DNA of 64,000 bases from Tipula vernalis (taxonomy: Eukaryota > Arthropoda > Insecta > Diptera > Tipulidae): assembly GCA_958295665.1 (NCBI GenBank), contig OY282558.1, positions 307,368,092-307,432,091 of the forward strand. Reading direction: 5' to 3'. This document shows, piece by piece, positions 20,735 through 39,077 of this stretch. Each line of letters begins with the position of its first letter. Within the stretch, counting starts at the first letter, position 1. Made by a program: the position numbers and the translations under genes. Below the pieces are notes generated by a model that ran no database searches, had not been told where the DNA came from, and saw only the letters and a list, made by a program, of their open reading frames with translations.

Positions 20735-22773
20735 TTGAAAAAGACAACAAAAAAACGGGTTTTGGATGTGGAGCCATTGAACGAGCCTCAAGCCAGTACA
20801 TCTAAGGGCCTAACATCGGCTAGAGACAACAGGTTAGTTAATATTATTAGTAATAAATGTATAACTAACCAAAAATTTAAATGTAAGAGTACTGAAACAG
20901 TATTCAAATTTGTAAACATTCCTCAAGACATTTCTAAATTGTCTTCTTATTTAAATGAGGCGTTCGACGAAATTATAAAAATTTTAACGAAAGATACCCT
21001 TCCTCATTACAAAATAGGTATTAAAATTTCTTTACCCGATTGTCATAATAGTAAACCTATAGGTATCAATTTTACCAACGTTTCTAATCTAAAGGCTCAC
21101 GCCATAGCCTCCCTTTTAGAGTCGGTGGCTCAATCAAATTCCAGCTTCCTTTTAACTGATTTTTTAGAAATATTCATTCAGTCATTTTGCAAATTCCTCA
21201 CGGTAAAGGGCCACCTTTTGATATAAACAGAGCGCCTGCACAAGCATTCTTGGATTATAAAATCAAAAGTGTTGTAGATGTTAAGGTTGACAATCCGATA
21301 TATTGTCTGCCTGTAGCAATTTTATTTGGTCAATGTATTGCCGATGACGAAAAATTAAAAATTCGATCATATAAGTATAATAATTATTTATTGATGGATA
21401 ATGTCCATAAGCTGAACAGATTAGCAAAGGTTAAAACTGATCAGCATTTTGGTACAGATTTACTTCAGTTGACAGCATATCAAAAAGTATTACCTCAATA
21501 TAACATTGTTGTGTTTAATGATAGGCGAAATTTCGAGAAAAAATTATTTAATACTGCTAATGTAGTAGGAGAGCGTAAAACTATAAATATATTTTACTTT
21601 GAGGATATTAATCATTTTGTGGCTATACGTGATGTGCGCAAGTTTTTTAATAAAAGGCATGAATGTTTAATATGTTATGCACTCTATAATAAAAAAAATT
21701 ATCATTTATGTCCAGAAAAATGTAAATCTTGTGAAAACTCATCACCGTGTAATCGTTTACAACGTAAAATTAAATGTGATAAGTGTAATAGATATTTTTA
21801 CGGTGAAGAATGTTATAATATTCATCAACAAACAATCTGTAATACAATTAAGTTTTGCAAAGTTTGTGTTAAACTTATTGATATGCGGAAACGTGATAAT
21901 AAAGCACATTCTTGTGATGAAAGATGTTGTAATGTATGTGCTCAAATAGTTGATAGAAACCATAATTGTTATGCGCAGAGATATAAAAAAAAAACACCTG
22001 CCAATTTTTCAATTATATTCTATGATCTAGAATGTACCCAGCATTTAAATATTGGAGATGAAACATATCTTCACGAGCCAAATCTATGTGTCGTCCATCT
22101 TGTGTGCAATAAATGTTACATGATACCCCAATCTAATTACTGTTGTTCTGAATGCGATGTAAGACAGCATGTTTTTGAAAATGACAATGAGGGTCAATGT
22201 GTTGAAAAATTGGTGAATTTTTGTGAAATATGTATTTCGTAAAAACTCGTTAACGACTTTTTGCATAGCCCATAACTATAAAGCGTACGATGGACAGTTC
22301 ATTATGCGAGAATTGGTGAAACGTAAAAAAAGCATAGATCCAATTATCGTAGGTATGAAAATCTATAGAATTATTAATGATTCACATATACATTTTATAG
22401 ATTCTCTAAATTTTTTGCCCATGTCATTATCTAAATTCCCTGAAACATTTGGTCTGGTAAATCTGTCAAAAGGCTGGTATCCGCATTTTTTTAACACACC
22501 TGAAAATTATAATTACATCGGAGAAGTTCCTGATAAAAAATATTTTGGAACAAAACATATGCTTGATAAATAAATAAATCGTTTCGATATTTGGTATGAA
22601 GAGCGCTGTTCTTCAGAGTACGATAATCGAAAAGAATTAATCAAGTATTGTTCTCAAGATGTCGATATACTTCGCAGAGGTTGTGTCGCTTTTATGAACG
22701 ATTTTTCCAAAATTACAAGTATAAATCCTTTGCTACAGTCATTTACACTAGCCCAAGCAGAACGAATTACATA
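20735..22773 (+). pseudogene. Polinton/Maverick-type protein-primed DNA polymerase B, N-terminal fragment
   Basis: Three frames joined by frameshifts near 21180 and 22235, plus a stop at 22571-22573. The second segment has KSVVDVKVDNPIYCLPVAI and NHFVAIRDVRKFF followed by a Cys/His-rich zinc region. That arrangement is usual before the exonuclease domain in Polinton PolB. The proofreading exonuclease motifs follow: FYDLECTQ (Exo I, about 22018), IAHNYKAYDGQFI (Exo II, about 22265) and YCSQDVDIL (Exo III, about 22645). The sequence is lost soon after Exo III, so the polymerase palm is missing. No Polinton capsid, ATPase, protease or integrase genes are nearby. It is an orphan fragment. Confidence 0.8.
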
Positions 22774-22875
22774 AGCTTATAATACAATTTAATAATAAAA
22801 AATTATTTTTGTTAAATAAAGTTTAAGAGATAACTAACCAAAGTTTAGTTTTGTTTTTTTCCATTAATTAACATT

Positions 22876-25800
22876 ATAGATCATATGCAAGAAATAAACC
22901 AACGTGATGATGCAGGTAGAAACTACTTTCTACCACACCATGCCGTAATCAAAGATGATAGCTCAACAACCAAGCTTAGAGTAGTCTTTGACGCTTCAGC
23001 AAAAACATCAAATGGAATATCATTAAATGACCTACTACACACCGGCCCAACAATACAACAAACACTCGTAGAGATATTGCTACGTTGGAGAAAGCATAAG
23101 TACGTGTTTAAAGCTGACATCGAAAAGATGTTTAGACAAATAAAAATCCGTCCACACGATCAAAACTACCAGTTGATACTATGGAGAAACGACAAAGGTG
23201 CAATCACAACAAACAAGCTGAAAACAGTCACGTACGGAACAGCCTCGGCCACATATCTAGCCACAAGAGTGCTACACCAACTAGCTCAAGATGATGGCGA
23301 CCAATACCCAGCAGCAAAAAGAGCAGCTACTGAAGATTTTTATGTAGACGATATATTGTCAGGAGCGAGCACGATCAAAGAAACTATCACAATTCAAGAA
23401 CAATTAGACAAATGTTTGAGACAAGGAAACTTTAATCTGAGAAAATGGAGTAGCAACAACCAGAAGATACTAGAAAACATAGATACTGAGTATCGAAATA
23501 AAAACAACCACACAATCGAAATAGGGGAAACTATTAAAACCCTCGGTATCTTATGGAATCCTACAGAAGATATTTTCCAATTTAAAATCAAACCACTAAA
23601 TATCGAAGCACCTATAACCAAGAGAAGAGTGCTGTCCGAAACTTCCAAACTTTTTGACCCCATAGGGTGGCTGGCACCGGTTATAGTAAAAGCAAAAATA
23701 ATTATGCAACAACTATGGCTATTAGGAATTGATTGGGACGCACAACTGCCCACTGAATTAGAAACAAAATGGATTTGCTATGCTACCCAATTGCAGACGT
23801 TAGAAAAAGTAAAGTTACAAAGATGGTTAAGTCACAACAGAGACAACACAGGCGAATTACACGGGTTCTGCGATGCATCAGAAAACGCATATGCAGCAGT
23901 AGTTTACTACAAATCCAAGATTGCAAACAACTAAGGCAAAGTAGTTTTAGTCACTGCGAAAACAAAGGTTGCACCGTTAAAATCCAAATTAACCATCCCT
24001 AGATTGGAATTGTGTGCAGCTGTATTACTGTCAAAATTAGTCAAGAAAACCAAACAAGGATTACAAGAACCGGATATAAAAACATTTGCATGGACCGATT
24101 CAATGATAACGTTAGCATGGATTAAAGGGAAACCTAATAGATTTAAAACATTCATAGCGAACAGGATAGTGGAAGTCCAATCCGTATTATCTCCGCTACA
24201 ATTTGGCTACGTAAAATCCGAACAAAATCCAGCTGATTGTGCATCGAGAGGATTGAACCCTACCAGCTTAATAGATCACTCTCTCTGGTGGAACGGACCA
24301 AGCTGGCTCAGAGACTCCTTCGAATATGCCTTACAACCACAAATTGAAGAAACTACAGAGGAATCCATGGACGAAGTATGCGCATTCACTACTACAATCG
24401 AAGGTGAGAACGTCATATTGAAGCTGATAGAAAGATGTTCATCGATCACAAAAGCAATAAGGAGTATCGCTTATGTTCTTAGGTTTATGAAAAGAACATC
24501 AAGCTTTCTGACAACCAAAGAACTTAACGACAGTTTGAGTTTAGCCTTAAAGGTAATACAAGGGGCGTGCTTAGGAACGTTGGACAAACACTGTGGAAAA
24601 CAAAGCGAATCAAAACTTCTTACCCTTAATCCGAAAATCGGCATCGACGGATTATTACGAGTGGGCGGAAGGCTGTCTAACGCCAGAGTGAGTTTCGACA
24701 TTCAACATCCAATAATTATTCCTCATAAGGGTCATTTCACAACGCTGCTGATAGACTACGCACACAAGATGACGCTGCACGGGAGCAAATCCCTCACGCT
24801 TGCATTCATTCGCCAGAAGTACTGGATAATAAAAGGTCCACTAGCAGTAAAAACTTTTATCAATAAATGTGTAGTTTGCTACAAACATCAAGCACGGACT
24901 ATGAACCAACTGATGGGAGATCTTCCAACAGCAAGTGTAACTCCAACCAGACCATTCACTCACACAGGAGTAGATTATGCTGGGCCTTATCAGATCCGAT
25001 GCGCGCCAGGACGAGGTAACAAAAGCTATAAAGGATATTTAGCGGTGTTCGTCTGTTTTGCAATGAAGGCCGTTCACTTAGAAGTAGTAAGCAACTTGTC
25101 ATCCGAAGCTTTTCTAGCGGCATTTAGACGCTTCACAGCACGTCGAGGTAATTGTTCGGACCTCTACAGCGACTGTGGCTCTAACTTTATAGGGGCGTCA
25201 AAACTGATGAGGAACGATCTCAGCGCAGCATTGAAACAACTACCCGAAAAGCTTGCAGAACAGCTTTCAAGGGATGGCACCCGATGGCATTATATACCAC
25301 CAAGGGCACCGCACATGGGTGGACTATGGGAAGCTGCAGTTAAGTCCGTCAAGTATCATCTAAGTAGAATAATTGGAGAACAACTGCTAACATTTGAAGA
25401 GATGACAATAATAGTTTGTCAAATAGAAGCATGTCTCAACTCCCGGCCTCTTCTTCCACTGTCATCAGATCCAAATGACTTTACAACTTTAACACCCGGA
25501 CATTTTCTGATAGGTGAACCACTACGAACGATGCCAGAACCAAGCCATTTAAATCAAAACATCAACCATTTAGCACGATGGAGACTTCTGCAGAAAGTAA
25601 CACAAGAATTTTGGAAGGTCTGGCTAACCGAATACATATTGCTGTTACAGAAGCGAAGCAAATGGAACAAAACGGAACCAAATATAGCGAAAGGAGAGCT
25701 AGTACTCATTAAGGATGATGATCTGCCTCCAGGAAAGTGGCCTCTAGGAAGAATTCATGAGGTACATAGTGGTAACGATGGTTTGATCAGAACAGTGACA

Positions 25801-25953
25801 GTAAAGAACACCAACGGAGGATTACTCAAAAGGCCAATTACTAAGATCAGTCGCCTGCCAATAGAGGACAATGAACAATGCGAGAAGATACCCTTGTCAG
25901 AAGAAACCCAAACAGACACAGTTGAAGCCGTGCAAAACAACAAAAACGAGTGA
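22876..25953 (+). pseudogene. pol: BEL/Pao pol of the second copy (RT, RNase H, integrase)
   Basis: It starts within the RT with the conserved run YFLPHHAVIKDDSSTTKLR. The catalytic YVDD lies at about 23341. The Pao RNase H region (KLFDPIGWLAP, ELHGFCDASENAYAA) is interrupted by TAA 23932-23934 in an otherwise open frame. The integrase has an HHCC site, D in GVDYAG (about 24970), D in YSDCGSNF (about 25168) and E in GGLWEAAVKSV (about 25327). The frame shifts near 25935, so the envelope part is out of frame. It is a homologue of the protein at 18-4163, at clear but moderate similarity. Confidence 0.88.
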
Positions 25954-26876
25954 CAAGAGCAAGCACCAAGTCCAAGCTGCTACTTCACACTCTTGCAATA
26001 ATCTGTGCACTACACTGAGAGAATTATAATACTTCAAAGTTAAAGATTGCGTACATTTAAAGTAAAGAACTGTGTTTTTCTTAAAATTTAATATAAAATC
26101 CTTCCAATTCATTGATTTATTCTTAAATTCAAAGTACAATGAAACTTTAAAATAAAGGATCAAAAATCTTTATTTTGAATGACTTAATACGAGGATACAA
26201 AGCAAAATATTTCCCATTTCTTTATTTGATATTTTTTTATTCAATTACAATCAAACTATAATTTACCATAATCAAACTATAATCTACAATACTTTCTTTC
26301 TGTTGACTCTAAAAAAATTGTGACATAAACTTTTTTTATTTGCATAAACGATTTTCATGTCATGAACGTAATATGATAAGATATCGAAAACCAATAAAGT
26401 GTAATTTCCTTTTTTTGTTTTATGCGTGATTTACACGTCCCATCATTTTTTATATTCGAATCTCTAAATATAAAAAAAAAGTTTGTGTTTGAGAATTACA
26501 TATTTGTGTTAGGATTAATAAAAATGTTAATAGACGAATAACAAAGAATACAAAAACAAAACCAAATATAAAACTATTGCTAGCCTTACTCTCAAAAGTA
26601 AATACTCTCAATCTCGATAAAAACAAAAAATGCATTCACGACACGATGCATGAAATGGGAGAAAAGAGAAGTTTTTAACCGTTTTCCGTTTTTGTTTTAA
26701 TGTAATTTGTTAACTATATACAGATGTAGTGGATATGTTTATCGTGTCGCAGCGTGTTGTGTACTATTTTAAAAATTTTGATTTTAAAAGTGATACGTAT
26801 TTAAACAAAAAATAAAAAAAATTAATAAAATAATATTATTTATAATATTTTAACATCAATCTGTGAAAAAACTAAA

Positions 26877-31046
<4,170 letters not shown>

Positions 31047-31047
<1 letters not shown>

Positions 31048-33543
31048 TGGAAAAAACACCTATATTTACTTGTAGTTTATGCTCTAACAAATTTTACAAA
31101 TCAAATGAATTAATTTACCATTTAAAAAAAAATACATGTAGTCCCTTCTACATATACATTTAAGTGCAATCAGTCACAATGTTGTCAAATATTCCAAAAC
31201 ATATATAAATTTGAAAATCATTTAAAGAAACATGACAATTTTTCCACGAAAACCAAACTCTATGTAAACCTAGGGGCAAGTTCTCTAGTAATCCAAGATG
31301 ATGATTCCACACCGTCTGCAAATAAACTGCCAAAATTAGTTGCAACAGAAGAATCTAATAGCCCTAACCAAAAGTATAACTTTTGTATCCCTTTTCTTAG
31401 CACTTCAGTTGAACAAGAAAAATCTTTTTACATTTACTTAAAAACAATGGAAAATTCATTTGTGTCATTTTCGTTAAGTCTCCATGAAGATAGTTCCTTG
31501 CCACGCAAAACAGTATACTCAATTCAAAATTCTATTAAATCTTTAATCTTCAACCCATTAGCTGATATATTATCAAAGCTTTCTGACCATATTGATAAAG
31601 AATTTAAAGAAGAGTATATAAGTTTAGTAGACTTAACGAAAAATTCATTTTCTTTCATTGAAACTGAGTATAAGTTTTTCAAGTATATAGAAGATCTAGG
31701 AATATTTTCGAAACCTAAAGCTTACCTTATTAATAACGACCTAACAGAAGTTATTGTTAATGGTATTCCTACATTAAATAACAGTCAAGTAGAAGGTTGC
31801 TTATTAGATATTAATTTCCAAATTAAAAAATTTTTCGAATCGGGGGATATATTAGAGCAAACACTAGAAAATATGAAAATATTAGAACAAAAAGATTCAA
31901 TATCTAATTTTATCAATGGTTCATTGTGGAAGGAAAAGTGTGCTTTGTCGATGAATAAAATCTTAATACCTTATCATTTATATTTTGATGACTTCGAAGT
32001 AAATGATGCTCTTGGTGCACACGCTGGAAAACAGTCAGTTTGTGGAATATATTATTATTTTCCTACAATACCGTATTTCCAACAGTCGAGGCTTAATAAT
32101 ATTTTTGTCGCTGGTATAATAAAAACTCAAGATTTGAAGGAATATGGCAATAAATTCTCTATTAGACCATTAATAAACGTTATTAAATCTTTAGAAACTA
32201 ACGGCTTGGATATTGAAACAAAAAATGGAAAGCAAAAGGTTTATTTTCAGTTAGGGCAAATTCTAGGAGACAATTTAGGTCTAAATAGTATATTGGGATA
32301 TTCCACTTCCTTCAATTCTTCATCATTTTGTCGAATCTGTAAACGTACGAAAGTTGAGACACAAACCGATTTAATAGAATATCCAGGGTCAATACGAAAC
32401 ATAAATAATTATAAAATAGATGTAGAATTAAATGATATACGGAGCACAGGAATAAAAGAAAATTCAATTTTCAATGAAATTGATTCATTTCATGTGACTG
32501 ATAATGTAGCTTGCGATCTCATGCACGATATTTTCTTAGGAGTTTGCAAGTACAATCTTTCAAAAATTCTAGATGATTTTATTTATAGTAAGAACTTATT
32601 CACTTTAGAAGTGTTTAACTACCGCAAACAAATGTTTAATTATGGTGAGATCGATATTAGAAATGCAAGCTATAGTATACAATCCAATCATATAAAATCA
32701 GGTAATTTTAAAATGACTGCTAAAGAAATTTGGTCATTTTTTCATTACTTACCCCTAATTATTGGTAGTTAAATTCCTGAAAATGATGAAGTGTATAAGT
32801 TTCTTTTGATCTGCATAGATTTAATAGACATGGTCTTACTCGGATCATTTAATGAAAATAAATTGACTCAATTAGAAAAAATTATAAAGTTGCATAATAG
32901 TTTATACAAAAATTTGTTCGGTGATACCCTTAAACCAAAGCATCACTTCCTTGTTCATTACCCAGGTATTATTAGGAAATGTGGACCTATTAAACATTTA
33001 TGGTGCTTTCGTTTAGAAGCCGAACACCAAAATCATAAGAAATATGCCAGAAACATTACATCGCGTTTAAATATTCCTCTTACTCTGTCAATAAAAGCGG
33101 CTTTAAAATTTGCAAAACTATTACATACTAGAGATTTTTTTCAAAGCGAAGTAGTTCTTGTAGATAATTTATCATTTTGTATCGAGAGAGATTCAAAATA
33201 TATATCTTGTTTTCCAGATTTTATCGAAATACATGCACAACAATATACAAATTCTTTAATTTTTCGCGGTACAAAAATAAAAGTGGGTTATTATATAAGT
33301 ACTCGTATTAATAACATTGTACATTTTTATGATATATGTGATATTATTAAGAAAAATGGAGTTTGGTTTTTAGTATTAAAATTGTATGAAAACATATCAT
33401 TTATGAAACATTTTCGAGCTTACGCAATTTCTAATTCCACTATTTATACAATGATTGAACCTAAAGATATTGAAGGTCCTCCACTTAATGCTTGCTACCT
33501 AAATGATGGCACAAAGATTTTAAGATTAAAAGAATATTTTTAA
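31047..33543 (+). pseudogene. Zinc-finger CACTA-like transposase of element 1 (frameshift and stop)
   Basis: The ATG at 31047 shares its A with the stop of the SAM-like gene. The first C2H2-like finger starts CSLCSNKFYKS. The frame then fails near 31130-31160, and the second finger (CCQIFQNIYKFENHLKKH) lies in another frame. From 31447 the frame is open except TAA 32770-32772. Conserved blocks shared with the intact copy at 41029: DDFEVNDALGAHAGKQS, HVTDNVACDLMHDI, KPKHHFLVHYP and RLEAEHQNHKKYARN. The acidic residues in these blocks are candidates for a DDE triad. The KPKHHFLVHYP..E..HK part recalls the DUF4218 region of plant CACTA transposases. It would bind the ends and catalyse excision, but is broken here. 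Confidence 0.78.
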
Positions 33544-33591
33544 CATTGAATACGTTGACATATATATAAATATATATACACATAGTACATA

Positions 33592-33905
<314 letters not shown>

Positions 33906-33910
33906 ACACA

Positions 33911-34673
33911 TATACATATATTTATATATGGATATACATATGGTACGAGCACTTAAATACTAAATGAATTTATTAATTTGAATTATTATTGTAATTTTCG
34001 GAAAATGAATTTTTAACTCTATGTTTTATTATTTTGATATCAAAAAAAATTTAGCTACTTTTATTTTCAAATAAAAATATTTTCAAATTTATTAAAAGTT
34101 TTAATTATATTAAACTGAAGATTAATGGGATCATCCTTTTAAAAATAATCGGCATATGCCATGATTTCGAGGTAAGTAATCCTTAAAATTAAAAACTTCT
34201 GCAATTTTAAACTTTAAATGTTGGCATTAAGATTAATGCAATTTATTCTTTAAATAACTAAAAAAAAATTAATTTAAAATTAAAGCTAATTAACTTCAAT
34301 GTTAATACCACAAGTCTATTAAAATAAATGTAATATATTTTAAAAATAATGGGCATCGGAAATAGCTTTGAAATGTTTAAATTTAAGAACAAAGGGGAAA
34401 AAATCTTTGTAAGCTTAAATTCAAATTGTTTGTTTCTTTAATTTTAAGGCTTTTTATCATTTGATGCGAATATTTTTTTTACTTTAAATTTAAAGTTTTA
34501 GTTTCTTAAGTTTAAATCTATTTTCTTTGAAATTGAATAATTTCCAAAACTTAAAACCAAAGATTTTAAATTCTTAAAAATAAAACCTAAATTCCTTTGC
34601 GCAAAAAATATAGGGAAAATATCTTAGTTTTAAATGGGAAATTCTTAATTTTTAAGGATTATTTTTCTGGGTG
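33911..34673. other. 3' subterminal region of element 1
   Basis: About 760 bp of A/T-rich DNA with no gene and many short words of the TTTAAA/AATTTAAAG kind in both orientations. Repeated subterminal motifs are usual transposase-binding regions in CACTA elements. That role is inferred here. Confidence 0.45.
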
Positions 34674-35442
34674 TAGGAGTAATAACAGCAGAAACACCTA
34701 CACGATACAATATATCGAGATTCTCTTTCCATCCCGGGATCTACCTTGATAAAATTGGGCAAGGATGTCTAATCAACGGAGAATGGAGGATCATAACCTA
34801 CTATAATCTCACTTCCTATTGGGCAGAACTAAACCACCTTGAGAACGCTGCTCGTCAACTAGACAATTTATGTTCGAACAGAACGCTTATACAACCAGTA
34901 CACACTGATGCGTTTAAGTACTGTGAAGCCATTGTCTCACAGATAAAATCACTCCACGTCGAATTAAATGAGCAAAACGAGGTATTAAACGCTTTAGGCG
35001 GGAAAAAAATCACCCGTAAAAGAAGGGCGCCTTTCGATTTTGTAGGTACGATTGCCAACGAACTATTCGGGGTGCTAGATCAAAGGGATGGAAAAACTTA
35101 CAAGGAAAGCATAGAAAAATTAAATGCCAACCAGCAGCACCACAAGGAATTATTACAAAACCAGATGTCGATATTAGAATCAACTATCAACATTATGAAA
35201 CACACCCATGAGGAAACTACCCAGAAGTTTGAAGCATATAATCAAATTCTAACAACCATCCTGTTCCATGAAGAATTTACCGATCTAGCTATACACACAA
35301 TGCTAGAGATGATGAAACTACGAAACTTTCAAACCGCCATAATCAACACCATCACAGAAGTCCATCAAGGCACACTCGATCCCCTGATCCTAACTCCTCA
35401 CCAACTTTAGGAGCAAGTAAAACAAATCATTCCACCATGCCA
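34674..35442 (+). pseudogene. env: BEL/Pao envelope, middle part (second copy)
   Basis: An open frame without an early ATG, continuing the envelope leader that ends at 26012. It is similar to the envelope at 18-4163 in the region after the membrane leader. A basic TRKRR site near 35020 precedes the glycine/phenylalanine-rich segment. Heptad-like helices follow (HKELLQNQMSILESTINIM). TAG 35408-35410 replaces a glutamine codon. The block ends at TGCCA 35438-35442 and resumes at 52002. Confidence 0.82.
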
Positions 35443-35857
35443 TACCGAAGTGAGAATATAGCCGCCATTGAAACAGGCAATTATAATTAGCATTATAATT
35501 GTCGTTTGTACTTAAAAACATTATAAAAAAAAATAAAAAAAAAAACAAACTAAAGATAAAAAAATAAATTGGTCTGTAACCGAAAAATAAAAATAAAAAC
35601 TAGACATAGACCAGACAACAAAGGGACTAGCTATGTATATAAAAAATAATAAAAAAATAAAACCAAATGATCAATCCCAATAATGGCTGTATGATACTCA
35701 CTTTTTTTCAAGTACAATAAAGTGCTGCAAAACTAGTAAAGCGAAACAGAGAAGGGTAGTGTAGACAATACTATAGGCAAATATTTTGAAGTTTCGGATA
35801 AACAAAATTTGTAAATAGAAGCAAAATTTTTTTTGTGTTGACCATATTATATAATAA

Positions 35858-38222
35858 CCCAAGTATAACAAGACGAAACTAAAAATTGAGCTATCGTTTT
35901 TTCCTTCGGTTTTGGGCGAAATAGTCGAAAGTAAATTTTGTTGTTGTTAATAGAATATTCACCGTATAAAAAGTATATAATATGTAGTATATATACTACG
36001 TTAAATTTGACATTCCCGGTTTAGTTACCTTTTGTGTTTACATTTTATTGGTTTGAAATCTCCACAACATCGAAATATGTGTTGAATTTAATTGTGATCT
36101 GATGTGACTTTTATTCTGATTTTGTATTGATTTTTTTCATTTTATTATAAAATAATTGTTAACATTATAATTTCTTAAGTTATATTAATTTTTAAAAATA
36201 TTGCTTTTTGTGTTGTGTTTATCAAAACTCCCGTGCCGCCGACGCCATTTTGAATTTTTTTGTAAATATTTTGTTTTTTGCAAACGATTGAACTTTATTC
36301 TGACTGTTTTTAAATATTGTATTTTGTGTCAGTGTTGTCTATTTTGTTTGGAATATTAGTTTTATATGCATATATTTTCTTTGCAAATTATTAATTTTAA
36401 GTTTAAATTTTAAAAATGTCGAACAGAACGAATCAACGTAAAATCAAATTGGCCAATTTCATCGTCAACATGGATAACGAAGAAAATCAAGTAAACTCTG
36501 AAGAATTTATTGAAAGTACGTAGCTATTATGTAAAAATATAACATTTTTTTTTATAAAACCTTTTTATTAATGTTGATTGTTTTTATTATCTATTCAGCA
36601 CAACTTGATTCTCAAATTGAATATATTGATTTTTGCGAAGTTCGCTCTGGTAAGATTATATAATTAGCTAAATTCATTAAATAATGAATTTATATAAGAT
36701 AACCATTAGGTATTTTATAATTAACTTTTCTTTAGGTGAACGTGTTCCTTATACTTCGACTCAATGTGGCTCGGGAGTAAGACAACAACAACATGCTGCC
36801 TTTACAAATGAGGACTTCTCTGATATCGTAGGTAGGTATAGGTATTATGAAATTTAAAATTATTAACATTAAATATTTTATATTTTTCATCATCCTAGTA
36901 TTAGATAATCAAGAGGCGTATGTTGGACCAGAAACATTTACTTCGGTTGGTGTACAGACGGAACCTGGTAGCCAATATACTTTAATTGAAAACAACCAGT
37001 ACCAGAGACTGATGCAAACAATTGAAAAAATAGAAAAAGGGCAAAGGGCATTAATGCGTGAATTTGTAGAACTCAGGGACAATCGGTTGAATGTGCGGTA
37101 TTTGATCGACTGCGAAAATGCAAAATTCACCGTACCGTTCAATGAGTTAGACACATTTGGAAATTTCGACAAAAATTTAGCCGAAGATCGTGAGGCAGAG
37201 AAACAATTGGTAATGACTTTTTATCAAAGTAACTTCAAGCTTGTAACATTTTTTATATTTTCATTCAGAAATCATTATTTATAAAACAACGAGGGCAGGA
37301 TATGAAAAAATTTGTAAGGGAAAATTTAAAAACAGTGCTTACTGAAGAACTAAGTCGGAAATTTAGTTTTAATGGACGCCAAGGGAATTTTCCTGCAAAA
37401 AAATTTCGAACCATCAAAATTTTAAAAGGTGAATATTACGATTAAACAAAATATTAAACAATATTAATGTGAAACTTTGTTTAGATTGTACGTTGGAAAA
37501 ATTTCCAAACTCGACCGAAGCTGATTTTAACCGACTTGTGACAAATTATTTTTATTATATAAAAGACCGGGAAGGTAAATTGAAAAAAAAATTAAAAGAA
37601 AATGTAAATATAATTTAAATAATTAAGTTAGGAAAACAAATTAAACACCATAATATATTTTGAAATGAATTTATTATATTTTTTTATTTTTTATTAATTG
37701 GTTTATGAATTTACAATATTAATATGTATATTAATTTAGTATAGTAATTTGAATTTAGCTACATAATTTCTATTTGATTTCTAATGTGATTTGAATTTAG
37801 TTTTAAGTATTTCTTTAATATATACATACATACATAATAATAATTATGTACATAATCAAAACTGAATTATACTGTTAAATACAAGGCGCATTTGATATTA
37901 TGAAATTAAATAAAATATATAATATTATTATACTGAAATTTAGCGTTTTTTAATTTTCAAATTTAAATCGTCCGCTAAATTCAAATTTAGTATTTATACG
38001 CACACATGTGCATTATTTTTCCCGCCAATTTTTATTTTAAAATGTACACAAATACATTCACACAATTTTTGTATGTTGAGTTTCGTCCAATTTCGACTTA
38101 TCGCGACAATACTCGTACGCTTTCTTAGCATAAGTCGAAACTAAAACTTAGTTAAAGTCGAAACTAAGTTTAGCTTAAAGTACGAAATATGACGATAAAG
38201 TCGAAAGTAAAAATACTTGGGA
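35858..38222 (+). mobile_element. DUF4806-carrying DNA transposon, copy A (transposase deleted)
   Basis: It starts CCCAAGTATAACAAGACG and ends ..AAAAATACTTGGG, giving a 9-bp perfect terminal repeat CCCAAGTAT. It carries only the DUF4806-type gene. It abuts copy B head to tail with just AA between (38223-38224). AA also precedes it (35856-35857). Confidence 0.78.
36416..37618 (+). CDS. DUF4806-type protein, copy A (6 exons, chimeric first exon)
   Basis: Exons 36416-36515, 36599-36649, 36736-36831, 36899-37209, 37269-37428 and 37485-37618 have GT..AG borders and phases 1,1,1,0,1, giving 283 codons without a stop. A coiled-coil-like segment with KGQRALMREFVELRDNRL precedes a C-terminal DUF4806-like domain: PFNELDTFGNFDKNL, then the K-rich KKFVRENLKTVLTEELSRKF and FNGRQGNFPAKKF. 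Exon 1 starts like the transposase of copy B (MSNRTNQRKIKLA against MSKKVDQRRKKLA) and then runs into the normal gene start (MDNEENQ). The transposase deletion therefore seems to have fused its N-terminus to this gene. A second ATG at 36470 gives the unfused form. DUF4806 has no assigned function. Confidence 0.72.
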
Positions 38223-39077
38223 ACCCAAGTATAACAAGACGAAACTAAAAATTGAGCTACCGTATTTTGCATAGTTTATTGAACGAAGGAATTTGAACTC
38301 AACTTAATGTTATACGTGCATGTATGTGTGCATGTGTATATACATTAAATGTCATATTGTCATTAGTCATTTGGATACATATCGATGCTGTACGCCATTT
38401 TGAGATTGTCATTCGTTTTGTTATTTTTTTAATTAATTTTTCGTGAAAAATATTATTGGTGATATATATTTTATAAATATACTGTGAAAATTAATTACAT
38501 ATTGTTTGTTGATTATATATTTTATTAAATATACTTAATAAGTACATATTTGTGAAAATAATTATTGTGGATTATATATTTTATAAATATACCTACTTAA
38601 TATATAATATTTTCATTATATCACACAGAGAAAAAAGTCACTTTAAAATGAAAAGATATGCTTATAAATGCACTCTAATAGAAATCTATTTGAAATGGTT
38701 TTGTCTGAATAGAAATCTTATTAAATTCTACAAGAAATTCTATTAGGAATAAATAGAAAAATCTTTTAAAAATATTTATGTGAATTTCCAATCATTTTCT
38801 TTTTGATTTGCAATTTTATAAGTAAAACGTTGAAAAATAATGTGATATCACATTATATTGTTTCAATTTTCTCAAATAAAAGACAAAAAGTATATTTATC
38901 CTTTTCACAATAACAGTAAATTCTTCTCTTTGCTCATATACAAACGTCATTAGTACTTTGGAAAGCAAACGCGCGTGCTACTAATTTGTTTGGTGATCTT
39001 ATTAAAAACGAAAATAATTTATTAGTGTATATTATCATTAATTGTGATAAGTGGTAGTTTTTATTATTATTATAAAC

